Below are positions 1 to 5,505 of a stretch of DNA of 6,336 bases, piece after piece. Origin of the DNA: Desulfosporosinus sp. UBA4726 (GTDB taxonomy: Bacteria > Bacillota > Desulfitobacteriia > Desulfitobacteriales > Desulfitobacteriaceae). Within the stretch, counting starts at the first letter, position 1. Each line of letters opens with the position of its first letter. The DNA lies in contig DHJG01000237.1 of the NCBI GenBank assembly GCA_002404215.1, positions 31,104 to 37,439 of the forward strand. Direction: 5' to 3'. Under the pieces are notes generated by a model that was not told the origin of the DNA, searched no databases, and was given only the letters and a program-made list of their open reading frames with translations. The translations under genes and the position numbers were made by a program.

Positions 1-5
1 TTTCT

Positions 6-224
6 TTATACAACGTGTTTCCGTCGAATAATACGATTTTGTGATAATTTAGGGATAGTGCCTGACTGTTTTCCAAGAATTGTATGGAGAAAATCCCATT
101 GTAAGTCGAGATAGGCATTGGTGATCTCATATTCGCTCAAGCCTTTGGACAGGAGATAGTCACGTGAGGATGTTTCAAAATCTCGGATAAATCCTAGAAC
201 TTCTTCACCATGAGTTGACAGCAT
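6..224 (-). CDS. Small hypothetical protein, 72 residues
   Basis: I do not recognise this protein. It is a complete ORF: ATG start at 224, TAA stop at 6-8, with a strong ribosome binding site (GGAGGGTG, about 5 bases before the ATG), which is the main reason to believe it is a gene. The protein is soluble, without signal peptide or membrane segment. Residues 5-50 are predicted mostly helical (acidic start, then LSEYEITNAYLDLQWDFLHT with regular hydrophobic spacing), and the last 20 residues are basic (RIIRRKHVV end). Size and two-helix look loosely recall Spo0E-like phosphatases, but the SQxLD motif of that family is absent, so I do not make that call. It lies 147 bases downstream of the TPR gene on the same strand, across an AT-rich gap, so it may have its own promoter. 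Real gene likely; function unknown. Confidence 0.65.
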   Translation of the reverse strand: MLSTHGEEVLGFIRDFETSSRDYLLSKGLSEYEITNAYLDLQWDFLHTILGKQSGTIPKLSQNRIIRRKHVV

Positions 225-371
225 TTTTCACCCTCCATTCGAGAACTTGAGGTTAGTATTCACGATTTTTTAATAATATAGTATCTTTTATCTTCATTAT
301 AGATAATTATTCATGTGAAACCTGTTGGAATAGGGAAGTAAATTAGAATTACAAAAGAAAAGAATGATGAA
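225..371. other. AT-rich intergenic gap between two minus-strand genes
   Basis: This 147-base gap is very AT-rich, especially 268-312. On the minus strand it contains a TATAAT box (plus-strand ATTATA at 296-301) followed by further TATATT/TATTAT stretches, so a promoter for the 72-residue gene could lie here, but no convincing -35 box stands 16-18 bases away. I see no hairpin terminator behind the TPR gene. Confidence 0.35.
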
Positions 372-1151
372 TTAACTGGATTTAGTGTAGTTTTTTGTGG
401 AAAACTTAGTATGAGACTGGTTGAAACGCCAAAGCGAGAGGTCAAACAGAAGCCGATTTCCAGCTCTGTAATGACGTTTGGCTTCAGATGAATGCCCAAG
501 AATAACATAGCAATCTGCCAGTGCATGATGAATACTGGCGGTATAGCTTAGAGTGAGAAAATTTTGGGTTAACCAGTGGGATCCACTATGAGAAAATCCC
601 TTTTGTTTAGCGAGATGTAAACTCCGTTCAAACATTCTTGCGGCTTCAGGGATTTTCGCGACTTGTTTAAGAGCATGGCCTTGTGTTGCAAGTAGAAGTG
701 GATCGGCGAAAGCATGGGGATTATCGCGTATGATATAAAGTGCCCGTTTAGCATTACCTTCTTTTAGAAGGATGTCTCCGAGTGTCGTGTAGAGTAAAGG
801 ATCATGACTTGGCAGAAATTTCTCCAGAAGCGATATTGCTTGAGTGGGTTCATGGAGGTAGTAATATAGTTGGCTTGCAAAGCGGGCAATTGATGTAGGG
901 CTGGTATCTTGCGAGATTGCACGGGCCATTCGCTTGGCAGTTAATTTTATTTCAGGAGAGGTGAAATTCTTTTTTTTAAGCATGGCAATATAAGAAATGA
1001 GAATACCGCCTCCAAGAACAAATAGGCCGTAATTGAAGCCGAAAAGCCAGAGGACGATCGCACTGGTGATTGAAGTAAAGGTCGCTAAGAAAATGAAATA
1101 GTATATTTTTTGAACATAGAGTATTTCAGGATCAAATTGCGTACGTTGCAT
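372..1151 (-). CDS. Membrane-anchored TPR-like repeat protein, 259 residues
   Basis: A protein with an N-terminal membrane anchor and a helical-repeat domain that most likely mediates protein-protein contacts; the partner is unknown. Residues about 16-37 and 41-57 form two hydrophobic helices separated by a tight turn (FGFNYG), followed by a positive KKKNF stretch, so both the short N-terminus and the large C-terminal part should face the cytoplasm. Four TPR-like helix pairs can be seen at roughly 86-115 (ending EPTQAISLLEKFLP), 117-146 (LGDILLKEGNAKRALYII), 150-182 (GHALKQVAKIPEAARMFERS) and 207-235 (ADCYVILGHSSEAKRHYRAG), each with the small-residue and A/Y/F pattern of TPR. The last 25 residues are polar and basic. 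The ATG is preceded by a purine-rich AAGGGGGGATGGA ribosome site. No neighbour indicates a pathway. Domain reading is by eye; function is not assigned. Confidence 0.8.
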   Translation of the reverse strand: MQRTQFDPEILYVQKIYYFIFLATFTSITSAIVLWLFGFNYGLFVLGGGILISYIAMLKKKNFTSPEIKLTAKRMARAISQDTSPTSIARFASQLYYYLHEPTQAISLLEKFLPSHDPLLYTTLGDILLKEGNAKRALYIIRDNPHAFADPLLLATQGHALKQVAKIPEAARMFERSLHLAKQKGFSHSGSHWLTQNFLTLSYTASIHHALADCYVILGHSSEAKRHYRAGNRLLFDLSLWRFNQSHTKFSTKNYTKSS

Positions 1152-1264
1152 TCCATCCCCCCTTCGTTCATATTTACGACAGATAGGCAGGAATTAGAAC
1201 ATGTGCGTATATTACAATGCTTAAACTGAAGGCTTTAGCATAAATTTGCTGGAGTATTTTTTAT

Positions 1265-1423
1265 TTTTGGAATTCATTACCTTGGCTAATCATCACCGCT
1301 GCCGCTGGTGATGTGTTAACTTTAAGAAACCATACTAGCTTTGCCCAAGTTACTTTGCAAACTCTAGCGGGTGGAAAAAATTAAGTTAGTAGAATGAATT
1401 GTCAGACCAACATTAACCCGATT
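1265..1423 (+). pseudogene. Remnant of a BclA-like exosporium protein C-terminal domain
   Basis: Reading plus-strand triplets from 1265, the translation contains AAGDVLTLRNHTS followed by VTLQTLAGG (GGT GGA at 1370-1375), then a TAA at 1382. This closely matches, from memory, the end of the C1q/TNF-like C-terminal domain of BclA-type collagen-like spore-surface proteins, which usually reads GDVLTLxNxTSxxxVTLQTLAGGTQTNVNAS. The same frame resumes with CQTNIN at 1400-1417, matching the expected TQTNVN, so about eight codons including a stop have been inserted or have replaced sequence at 1376-1399. The frame is closed upstream by a TAA at 1241, and no collagen-like Gly-X-Y repeat or remainder of the domain is visible up to the start of the TPR gene. 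It has no start codon with a ribosome site. The intact family coats spores; this copy should be dead. The family call is from memory of the motif. Confidence 0.6.
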
Positions 1424-1460
1424 CCCTTTAGCTGAGCAGATCTAGATAAGAGTTAGAAAA

Positions 1461-1499
1461 TACAAAAGCAAGAGCCCTCGTTATTGAAGGTTCTTGCTT
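1461..1499 (-). terminator. Hairpin terminator, minus strand
   Basis: The arms 1466-1476 and 1489-1499 pair over 11 bp with one G-U, around a 12-base loop. On the minus strand the stem runs into TTTTGTATTTT, a good T-tract; on the plus strand the hairpin is followed by CTGACTAG, which is not T-rich. It therefore faces minus-strand transcription, either read-through from the tRNA-Ala unit or an unrecognised RNA starting between 1500 and 1690. Confidence 0.6.
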
Positions 1500-1558
1500 C
1501 TGACTAGAACAGTATTGATATCTCAACAGAGTTGTTGCTTACATAAGGATACTACAGA

Positions 1559-1657
1559 TAAGCGATCTCTTGCTGAAAGCCCTACTGGCAAATAGAAATT
1601 TTTAAAAAATTGGAATATGGATGCGAATCAATAATAATTCTAGACGGAGATCGCTTA
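1559..1657. repeat. 11-bp perfect inverted repeat enclosing 77 bases
   Basis: TAAGCGATCTC at 1559-1569 is the exact reverse complement of GAGATCGCTTA at 1647-1657. Between them lie a possible small stem-loop (TTGCT/GGCAA at about 1570-1591) and an AT-rich near-palindrome around 1596-1611. If transcribed, the arms would close a roughly 100-base structure. No ORF runs through it and I could not match it to a riboswitch or RNA family that I know. See the finding on a possible structured RNA. Confidence 0.5.
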
Positions 1658-1693
1658 AAGGTAACGAAATTATAAACCTGTCAATGAAAGGAT

Positions 1694-1734
1694 AAAGAAC
1701 TGGGGCATAGATGCTCCAGTTCTTTTATTTTGAT
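1694..1734. terminator. Strong hairpin terminator, probably bidirectional
   Basis: The arms 1694-1706 and 1713-1725 pair over 13 bp with one G-U, with a six-base loop ATAGAT. On the plus strand the stem continues into TTTTATTTT; on the minus strand into a weaker TTCTTTATCCTTT. The minus orientation would end the tRNA-Ala transcript, whose 3' end lies 60 bases upstream on that strand. The plus orientation has the better T-tract but no recognised gene before it, only the structured region 1500-1690. Confidence 0.75.
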
Positions 1735-1785
1735 GCGTAATGATGTCAAGATGGTGTCAACCCAACTTGCATAAATCTTGAAAGT

Positions 1786-1861
1786 TGGTGGAGGTAAGCG
1801 GAATCGAACCGCTGGCCTCTAAAATGCGAATCTAGCGCTCTCCCAGCTGAGCTATACCCCC
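1786..1861 (-). tRNA. tRNA-Ala, anticodon CGC
   Basis: A 76-base tRNA folds fully on the minus strand. The acceptor stem GGGGGTA/TACCTCC contains the G3-U70 wobble pair that marks alanine tRNAs. The D arm has GCTC/GAGC, the anticodon stem CTAGA/TTTAG (one G-U pair) carries the loop TTCGCAT with anticodon CGC (plus-strand GCG at 1826-1828), and the T arm is AGCGG/CCGCT with loop TTCGATT. The discriminator is A and the 3' CCA is encoded (1786-1788). It reads GCG alanine codons. It stands alone, with its own promoter on one side and a terminator on the other, rather than in an rRNA operon. Confidence 0.97.
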
Positions 1862-1872
1862 AACACTTAATT

Positions 1873-1900
1873 ATTATAATCCAATGATCTTAAATTGCAA
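1873..1900 (-). promoter_or_regulatory. Sigma-A promoter of tRNA-Ala
   Basis: On the minus strand a TTGCAA -35 box (1895-1900) and a perfect TATAAT -10 box (1873-1878) are 16 bases apart. Transcription should start near 1866, leaving a leader of only about five bases before the mature tRNA 5' end at 1861. The fit of both boxes and the position make this a confident call. Confidence 0.85.
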
Positions 1901-1954
1901 GTATATAACTCATATTTATATAGAAAATCAATAAAAATATTAAGAGAAATTCTG

Positions 1955-1981
1955 AGGATCTCCGCGTCCGGAGATCCTTTT
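1955..1981 (+). terminator. Perfect 10-bp hairpin, terminator-like
   Basis: AGGATCTCCG (1955-1964) and CGGAGATCCT (1969-1978) pair perfectly around the loop CGTC; a short TTTT run (1978-1981) follows on the plus strand, and a mixed T-rich stretch on the minus strand. It could insulate the ABC operon from upstream plus-strand transcription, but no gene that needs it is visible. It could also be one copy of a dispersed palindromic repeat. Confidence 0.5.
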
Positions 1982-2061
1982 GTGCGCAAGGCCTAGCAGA
2001 GTGAACCACTAAGCTTTACTTATTTATACATTAACGCAAATTTTGTCGAAAATCAATGTGT

Positions 2062-2080
2062 AATTTATAGGAGATAAATT
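2062..2080. repeat. 7-bp inverted repeat upstream of the ABC operon promoter
   Basis: AATTTAT (2062-2068) and ATAAATT (2074-2080) are exact reverse complements separated by five bases, about 20 bases upstream of the -35 box. The spacing suits a dimeric DNA-binding protein, but in AT-rich DNA this could be chance. Confidence 0.3.
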
Positions 2081-2101
2081 TTCCTGATGGAAAGAATTCT
2101 A

Positions 2102-2130
2102 TTGAAGTCCGAACTCTTCAACTATATGAT
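2102..2130 (+). promoter_or_regulatory. Sigma-A promoter of the ABC operon with overlapping candidate operator
   Basis: A TTGAAG -35 box (2102-2107) and a TATGAT -10 box (2125-2130) are separated by the ideal 17 bases, giving a start near 2137 and a leader of about 40 bases. An overlapping TATAAT (2130-2135) sits too far from this -35. The -35 box is also the left arm of the inverted repeat TTGAAG-N8-CTTCAA (2102-2121), so a repressor bound there would block RNA polymerase. The PadR protein encoded at the end of the operon is the likely candidate, although the site does not resemble the ATGT-N8-ACAT consensus of PadR itself. Confidence 0.75.
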
Positions 2131-2176
2131 ATAATCTATATATACTTTTAGCTAGAGGGTTAAGGAGGGTGTAACT

Positions 2177-2917
2177 ATGCTTGAAACCGTAGCGAGCAAA
2201 AGTAGGGAATCAGTGGGAGAAAACCAAATCAGGGGATGTGAGGTTAGGTTAGATCAAATTAGAAAACAATACACCCAGGGCAAGGAACAGTTAGTCGCTC
2301 TGAATAACGTAAGTTTAAAAGTTAAAGCGGGTGAATTTCTGGCAGTTATGGGGGCAAGCGGGTCCGGCAAGTCAACACTTTTAAATTTAGTGGCCGGGTT
2401 AGATAAGCCGAGCCAAGGCGATATATTTCTTAACGGCCAGTCAATTTCCAGTTGGAAGGATAATCAGCTAACCCTGTTTCGTCGTCGAGAAATCGGTTTC
2501 ATCTTTCAGTTATTTAATCTGATCCCTACCTTGAGTGCTGAAGAGAATGCTGCTTTACCTTTGCTTATGGCCGGCCAGCCCCGTTCAGCTTGGAAACCCC
2601 AAGTAAATGCCTGGCTGAAGCAAGTGGGCCTCGAAAACCGGCGTAATCACTACCCAGCAGAATTATCAGGGGGCCAGATGCAAAGGATAGCGATCATAAG
2701 GGCTCTCATTCACAAACCCTCTCTTATTCTGGCTGATGAGCCTACTGGTGATCTTGATTCCAAAACTGGGGAAAAAATGCTCTTTAAATTGAAAGAAATT
2801 ACGGAAGACCTGGGAGTTACAGTTATCATGGTCACGCATGATCCCATGGTAGCAGCCTACGGACACGCTCTGATCACCATGAAAGACGGACGAATCCTTG
2901 ATTCGGCGGCGAGGTGA
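2177..2917 (+). CDS. ABC transporter ATP-binding protein, MacB/LolD type
   Basis: This is the ATPase of an ABC transporter of the MacB/LolD/FtsE class, which drives movements of FtsX-type permeases by ATP binding and hydrolysis on the cytoplasmic face. All key motifs are intact in 246 residues: A-loop tyrosine Y32, Walker A GASGSGKST (59-67), Q-loop Q111, signature LSGGQMQR (163-170), Walker B LILADEP (183-189) with catalytic E188, D-loop GDLD (191-194) and switch histidine H221. The first 20 residues extend beyond the usual family start and look dispensable. The ATG has a strong AAGGAGG site (2162-2168) eight bases upstream. Its stop overlaps the GTG start of the permease, so the two are translationally coupled. 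Substrate cannot be told from the ATPase. I leave the gene symbol empty because MacB and LolD proper are Gram-negative systems. Confidence 0.96.
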   Translation: MLETVASKSRESVGENQIRGCEVRLDQIRKQYTQGKEQLVALNNVSLKVKAGEFLAVMGASGSGKSTLLNLVAGLDKPSQGDIFLNGQSISSWKDNQLTLFRRREIGFIFQLFNLIPTLSAEENAALPLLMAGQPRSAWKPQVNAWLKQVGLENRRNHYPAELSGGQMQRIAIIRALIHKPSLILADEPTGDLDSKTGEKMLFKLKEITEDLGVTVIMVTHDPMVAAYGHALITMKDGRILDSAAR

Positions 2918-5439
2918 GAGCGTTGTTAAGTATAAAGTTAGCCCTAGCCTATTTTCGGCGTCGCAAACTGCGGGCGATTTTGACCACACTGAGTGTGGCG
3001 GTAGCAATAGCAGCGGTGGTTGCTTTGCAGGGCTTAAATGGAAGTATTGATTATGCCAGCGGAGAGTTAGCCATTTTACTGGGGGGGAAAGCCCAGTTGG
3101 AGGTTAAAGCTCCTCCGGGTGGCATGAATGATTCCTTATTGGTTACAGTGCAAAAGACTGTCGGGGTAAAATCGGCAGTCCCTTTCGTGCAAAAGGACGC
3201 GCAAGTCCAGGAATTTCCAGGATATACCACGATAATGGGCATTATACCCGGAGAAGATGAGGAAATCCGTACCTACCAGATAACACAAGGTCGAATGCCA
3301 GAAATTGGCCAACGAGAAATCGCTGTTCCGAAGGAATTGGTGCGGGGGATACAGGGACAATTGGGGGATATCTGGCACATTCAGTCTATGCAGGGAATGC
3401 AGAATTTTAGCCTAGTCGGGATCTTGGCAGACAGCGGAGTGGCCCGGGCCAATAGCGGCACAGTGGTCTTTATGCCCATGACTACGGCTCAGAAGACTTT
3501 TGGGATGGAGGGCAAACTATCGTACATAAGCGTTGTCCTGGAAAATCCGGACAATGTATTAGAAGTACAAAAAGCCTTACTGGAGAGCTTGGGTAATAGC
3601 GCAGAAGTGCTAACTCCCTTGGGGCGAAGGGGGGATCCAGACAAAATATTGGGGTTTATTATGAGCCTTGATAATGTGTATGGGTTCATGGGATTGTTCC
3701 TAGCCTTATATGTCATGTATAACTCTATGAGAGTCTCGGTCTCCGAACAACGCAGTCAACTTGGTATCTTGCGTGCCTTGGGCTGGCGACGGTGGGAAAT
3801 CCAAAAACTAATCATAGCCCAAGCAATACTAATCGGAGTGATCGGCAGTTCACTTGGGCTACTTTTGGGGACTTTCCTGGCTCAGGGGTTGCTGAGTACT
3901 TTGAGCAGTACTTTACAAGAATATTTCAAGATTTCTATTCTAAAAATTCGGTTTACGGCACTCAATTATGCCATTATCTGGATTGCTGGCGTGCTGTTAT
4001 GTCTTATCTCCGCTTGGTTTCCCGCCTGGAAGGCTGCCGATATTGCTCCGATCGAGGCCATGAACAACAAATATTCTAATAACGAACTCGGTTACGCTCG
4101 GTGGCGGGTCGTGGTAGGTGCTATTCTAATAATTACATCATGGTTAATTTTGATCTACGGGAATAATATGTCCATATTATTCCAGGCTGCCTTAACCGGT
4201 ATTGTGATAGGAGCAGCCGTCTTGATGCCACCTCTATTAATCCTATTCTTACAGAAGTTAGAACCTTTGGCTGAAACGATTTTTGGGTTGACTGGTCGCC
4301 TGGGACTAAGCCCCTTTAGACTAGCCCCCAAGCGCACAGTGGCTACTGGGATGCCGATACTTCTTGGCTTGGCTGTGGCTTTCGGTTTTCTAGGTATACT
4401 CGCCAGTGTTAACCAAACAATGACCAACTATGTTAATGCCATGATTTCGCCAGACATTGTGATCGCCCAAGGAGTAAAGACCTCCTCCAGCAATCAGGTA
4501 GGGTTACCTGAAGCGTTATTGGAACGGGTAAGGAAGGTAGACGGGGTGAGAGTCGTGGGCGGATTACGCACCACCGGCATTCAATGGCACGGCAATCCTA
4601 TCGATCTCCTAACGAATGATATCGCAGAATGGCGTCAATTAGCCAATCCCCTTGTGCTTGAGCCGGGGAAAGAGGAAGCTTTAGATGCTCTGCAACGGGG
4701 AGGGACAATATGGATTTCCCAGGCTATGGCTTTGAAATACAGCTTGCACATAGGTCAAAAGCTGGCAATTCCAACCCCTGCTGGAAGCATTGAGTTTCCG
4801 ATTGGGGCCATTACAAAGGATTTCCATAGCTTTAACGGCAGTGTGTATATGAATCGCCAAGACTACATCCAGTATTGGGGTGACCACTCTATTGATTATG
4901 TAGTGTTAGCGTTGGAACCGAGCGTATCACCTACCTTGGTACGAGATCAGCTCGATGCAAATCTAAAAAGTGACTTCCGGGTGCAGGTAGCTTTAGCCTC
5001 CGATTACCGGGACAGCGTAATAAAACTTAGCAGCAATCTAACCAATATCTTTAATTTGGTGATTCTGGTGATCCTATTGCTGGCAGCAGTTGGTACGGCC
5101 AATTCTATGCTGATTTCAGTATTGGAGCGGGTCCGCGAAATCGGTACCCTCCGTTCTGTGGGGCTTACCTGTGGACAAATTAGAGGTGTGTTCATGATTG
5201 AAATTGGGTCTTTGTTCCTAGCTGGAATTATACTATCTATTCCGGTGGCGGCCAGTATTCAGATCGCGGGTACCATGTTTGATAAAAACGTGAATGGATG
5301 GGTTTTGGATGTAACTATCCCTTGGGCCCAGAATATTGGTGTTGCCATCGCCATGGTTTTGGTAGTTGGCCTGAGTGCTGTGTACCCCGCCTGGATGGCC
5401 TCAAGAGTTGATCCGGTCAAAGCGTTACGTTCGGAGTAA
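2914..5439 (+). CDS. FtsX/MacB-type ABC transporter permease, duplicated, 841 residues
   Basis: This is the membrane partner of the preceding ATPase. It consists of two FtsX-like halves joined by extra helices, with about ten membrane segments: near 20-40, 254-270, 298-325, 350-370, 398-416, 423-446, 478-498, 711-733, 761-785 and 806-826. Two large extracytoplasmic MacB-core-like domains lie at about 42-250 and 500-705. The halves share matching motifs: EQRSQLGILRALGW (278-291) with ERVREIGTLRSVGL (738-751), the cytoplasmic coupling region, and FPAWKAADIAPIEAM with YPAWMASRVDPVKAL at the ends. A complete transporter may therefore need one permease chain with two ATPases. Such proteins export or extract peptides, lipids, lipoproteins or drugs, or act mechanically; the substrate is unknown. 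GTG at 2914 overlaps the ATPase stop; TTG at 2923, behind GAGGTGAG, is an alternative start that removes three residues. No adaptor (MacA-like) gene is adjacent. Confidence 0.94.
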   Translation: MRALLSIKLALAYFRRRKLRAILTTLSVAVAIAAVVALQGLNGSIDYASGELAILLGGKAQLEVKAPPGGMNDSLLVTVQKTVGVKSAVPFVQKDAQVQEFPGYTTIMGIIPGEDEEIRTYQITQGRMPEIGQREIAVPKELVRGIQGQLGDIWHIQSMQGMQNFSLVGILADSGVARANSGTVVFMPMTTAQKTFGMEGKLSYISVVLENPDNVLEVQKALLESLGNSAEVLTPLGRRGDPDKILGFIMSLDNVYGFMGLFLALYVMYNSMRVSVSEQRSQLGILRALGWRRWEIQKLIIAQAILIGVIGSSLGLLLGTFLAQGLLSTLSSTLQEYFKISILKIRFTALNYAIIWIAGVLLCLISAWFPAWKAADIAPIEAMNNKYSNNELGYARWRVVVGAILIITSWLILIYGNNMSILFQAALTGIVIGAAVLMPPLLILFLQKLEPLAETIFGLTGRLGLSPFRLAPKRTVATGMPILLGLAVAFGFLGILASVNQTMTNYVNAMISPDIVIAQGVKTSSSNQVGLPEALLERVRKVDGVRVVGGLRTTGIQWHGNPIDLLTNDIAEWRQLANPLVLEPGKEEALDALQRGGTIWISQAMALKYSLHIGQKLAIPTPAGSIEFPIGAITKDFHSFNGSVYMNRQDYIQYWGDHSIDYVVLALEPSVSPTLVRDQLDANLKSDFRVQVALASDYRDSVIKLSSNLTNIFNLVILVILLLAAVGTANSMLISVLERVREIGTLRSVGLTCGQIRGVFMIEIGSLFLAGIILSIPVAASIQIAGTMFDKNVNGWVLDVTIPWAQNIGVAIAMVLVVGLSAVYPAWMASRVDPVKALRSE

Positions 5440-5505
5440 ATCATTGAAACTGGTTATACTCTTATATAAAAGATTAAACAGTTAAATTAAGGAGAGTCGT
5501 TAGTC
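5440..5505 (+). promoter_or_regulatory. Gap before padR-type gene; weak internal promoter candidate
   Basis: This 66-base gap has no terminator hairpin, so the regulator gene is probably read from the operon promoter. A TTGAAA (5444-5449) and TATAAA (5465-5470) pair could give an internal promoter, but their 15-base spacing is short. The stretch ATTGAA...ACTCTT (5443-5463) recalls the sequence around the operon -35 box (2101-2118). The ribosome site AAGGAG (5489-5494) lies a rather long 11 bases before the ATG. Confidence 0.35.

Larger units (their letters stand above)
1862..2176. other. Intergenic region between divergent tRNA-Ala and ABC operon
   Basis: This 315-base stretch holds no ORF worth calling. 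It contains the minus-strand tRNA promoter (1873-1900), a perfect hairpin (1955-1978), an AATTTAT/ATAAATT inverted repeat (2062-2080), and the plus-strand promoter, inverted repeat and ribosome site of the ABC operon (2102-2168). The stretches 1901-1950 and 1982-2060 are AT-rich and I see nothing definite in them. Confidence 0.6.

Noticed and set aside
6..224. Spo0E-like aspartyl phosphatase
   Set aside because: Size and helical pattern are similar, but the SQxLD motif required in that family is missing.
311..526. Minus-strand ORF of 71 codons overlapping the end of the TPR gene
   Set aside because: It overlaps the TPR gene in another frame on the same strand and has no ribosome site comparable to that gene.
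1291..1313. CATCACC/GGTGATG hairpin as a terminator
   Set aside because: It has no T-tract on either strand and lies inside the BclA-like fragment, where it is explained by codons for ITAAAGD.
1596..1611. AT-rich near-palindrome as an operator or terminator
   Set aside because: It is only A and T, in an AT-rich context, without a GC stem; chance is the simplest explanation.
1500..1735. A known riboswitch class
   Set aside because: I compared by eye with the conserved cores of SAM, FMN, glycine, M-box, yybP-ykoY, ydaO, THF, c-di-GMP and T-box elements and found none of them; there is also no plus-strand gene directly behind it.
2666..3007. Minus-strand ORF of 113 codons across the ATPase-permease junction
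   Set aside because: It lies antisense to conserved ATPase motifs and the permease start; composition and lack of recognisable domain show it is a shadow.
3792..4079. Plus-strand ORF of 95 codons inside the permease gene
   Set aside because: It is out of frame with the permease, whose membrane segments and coupling motif continue without break through this region.
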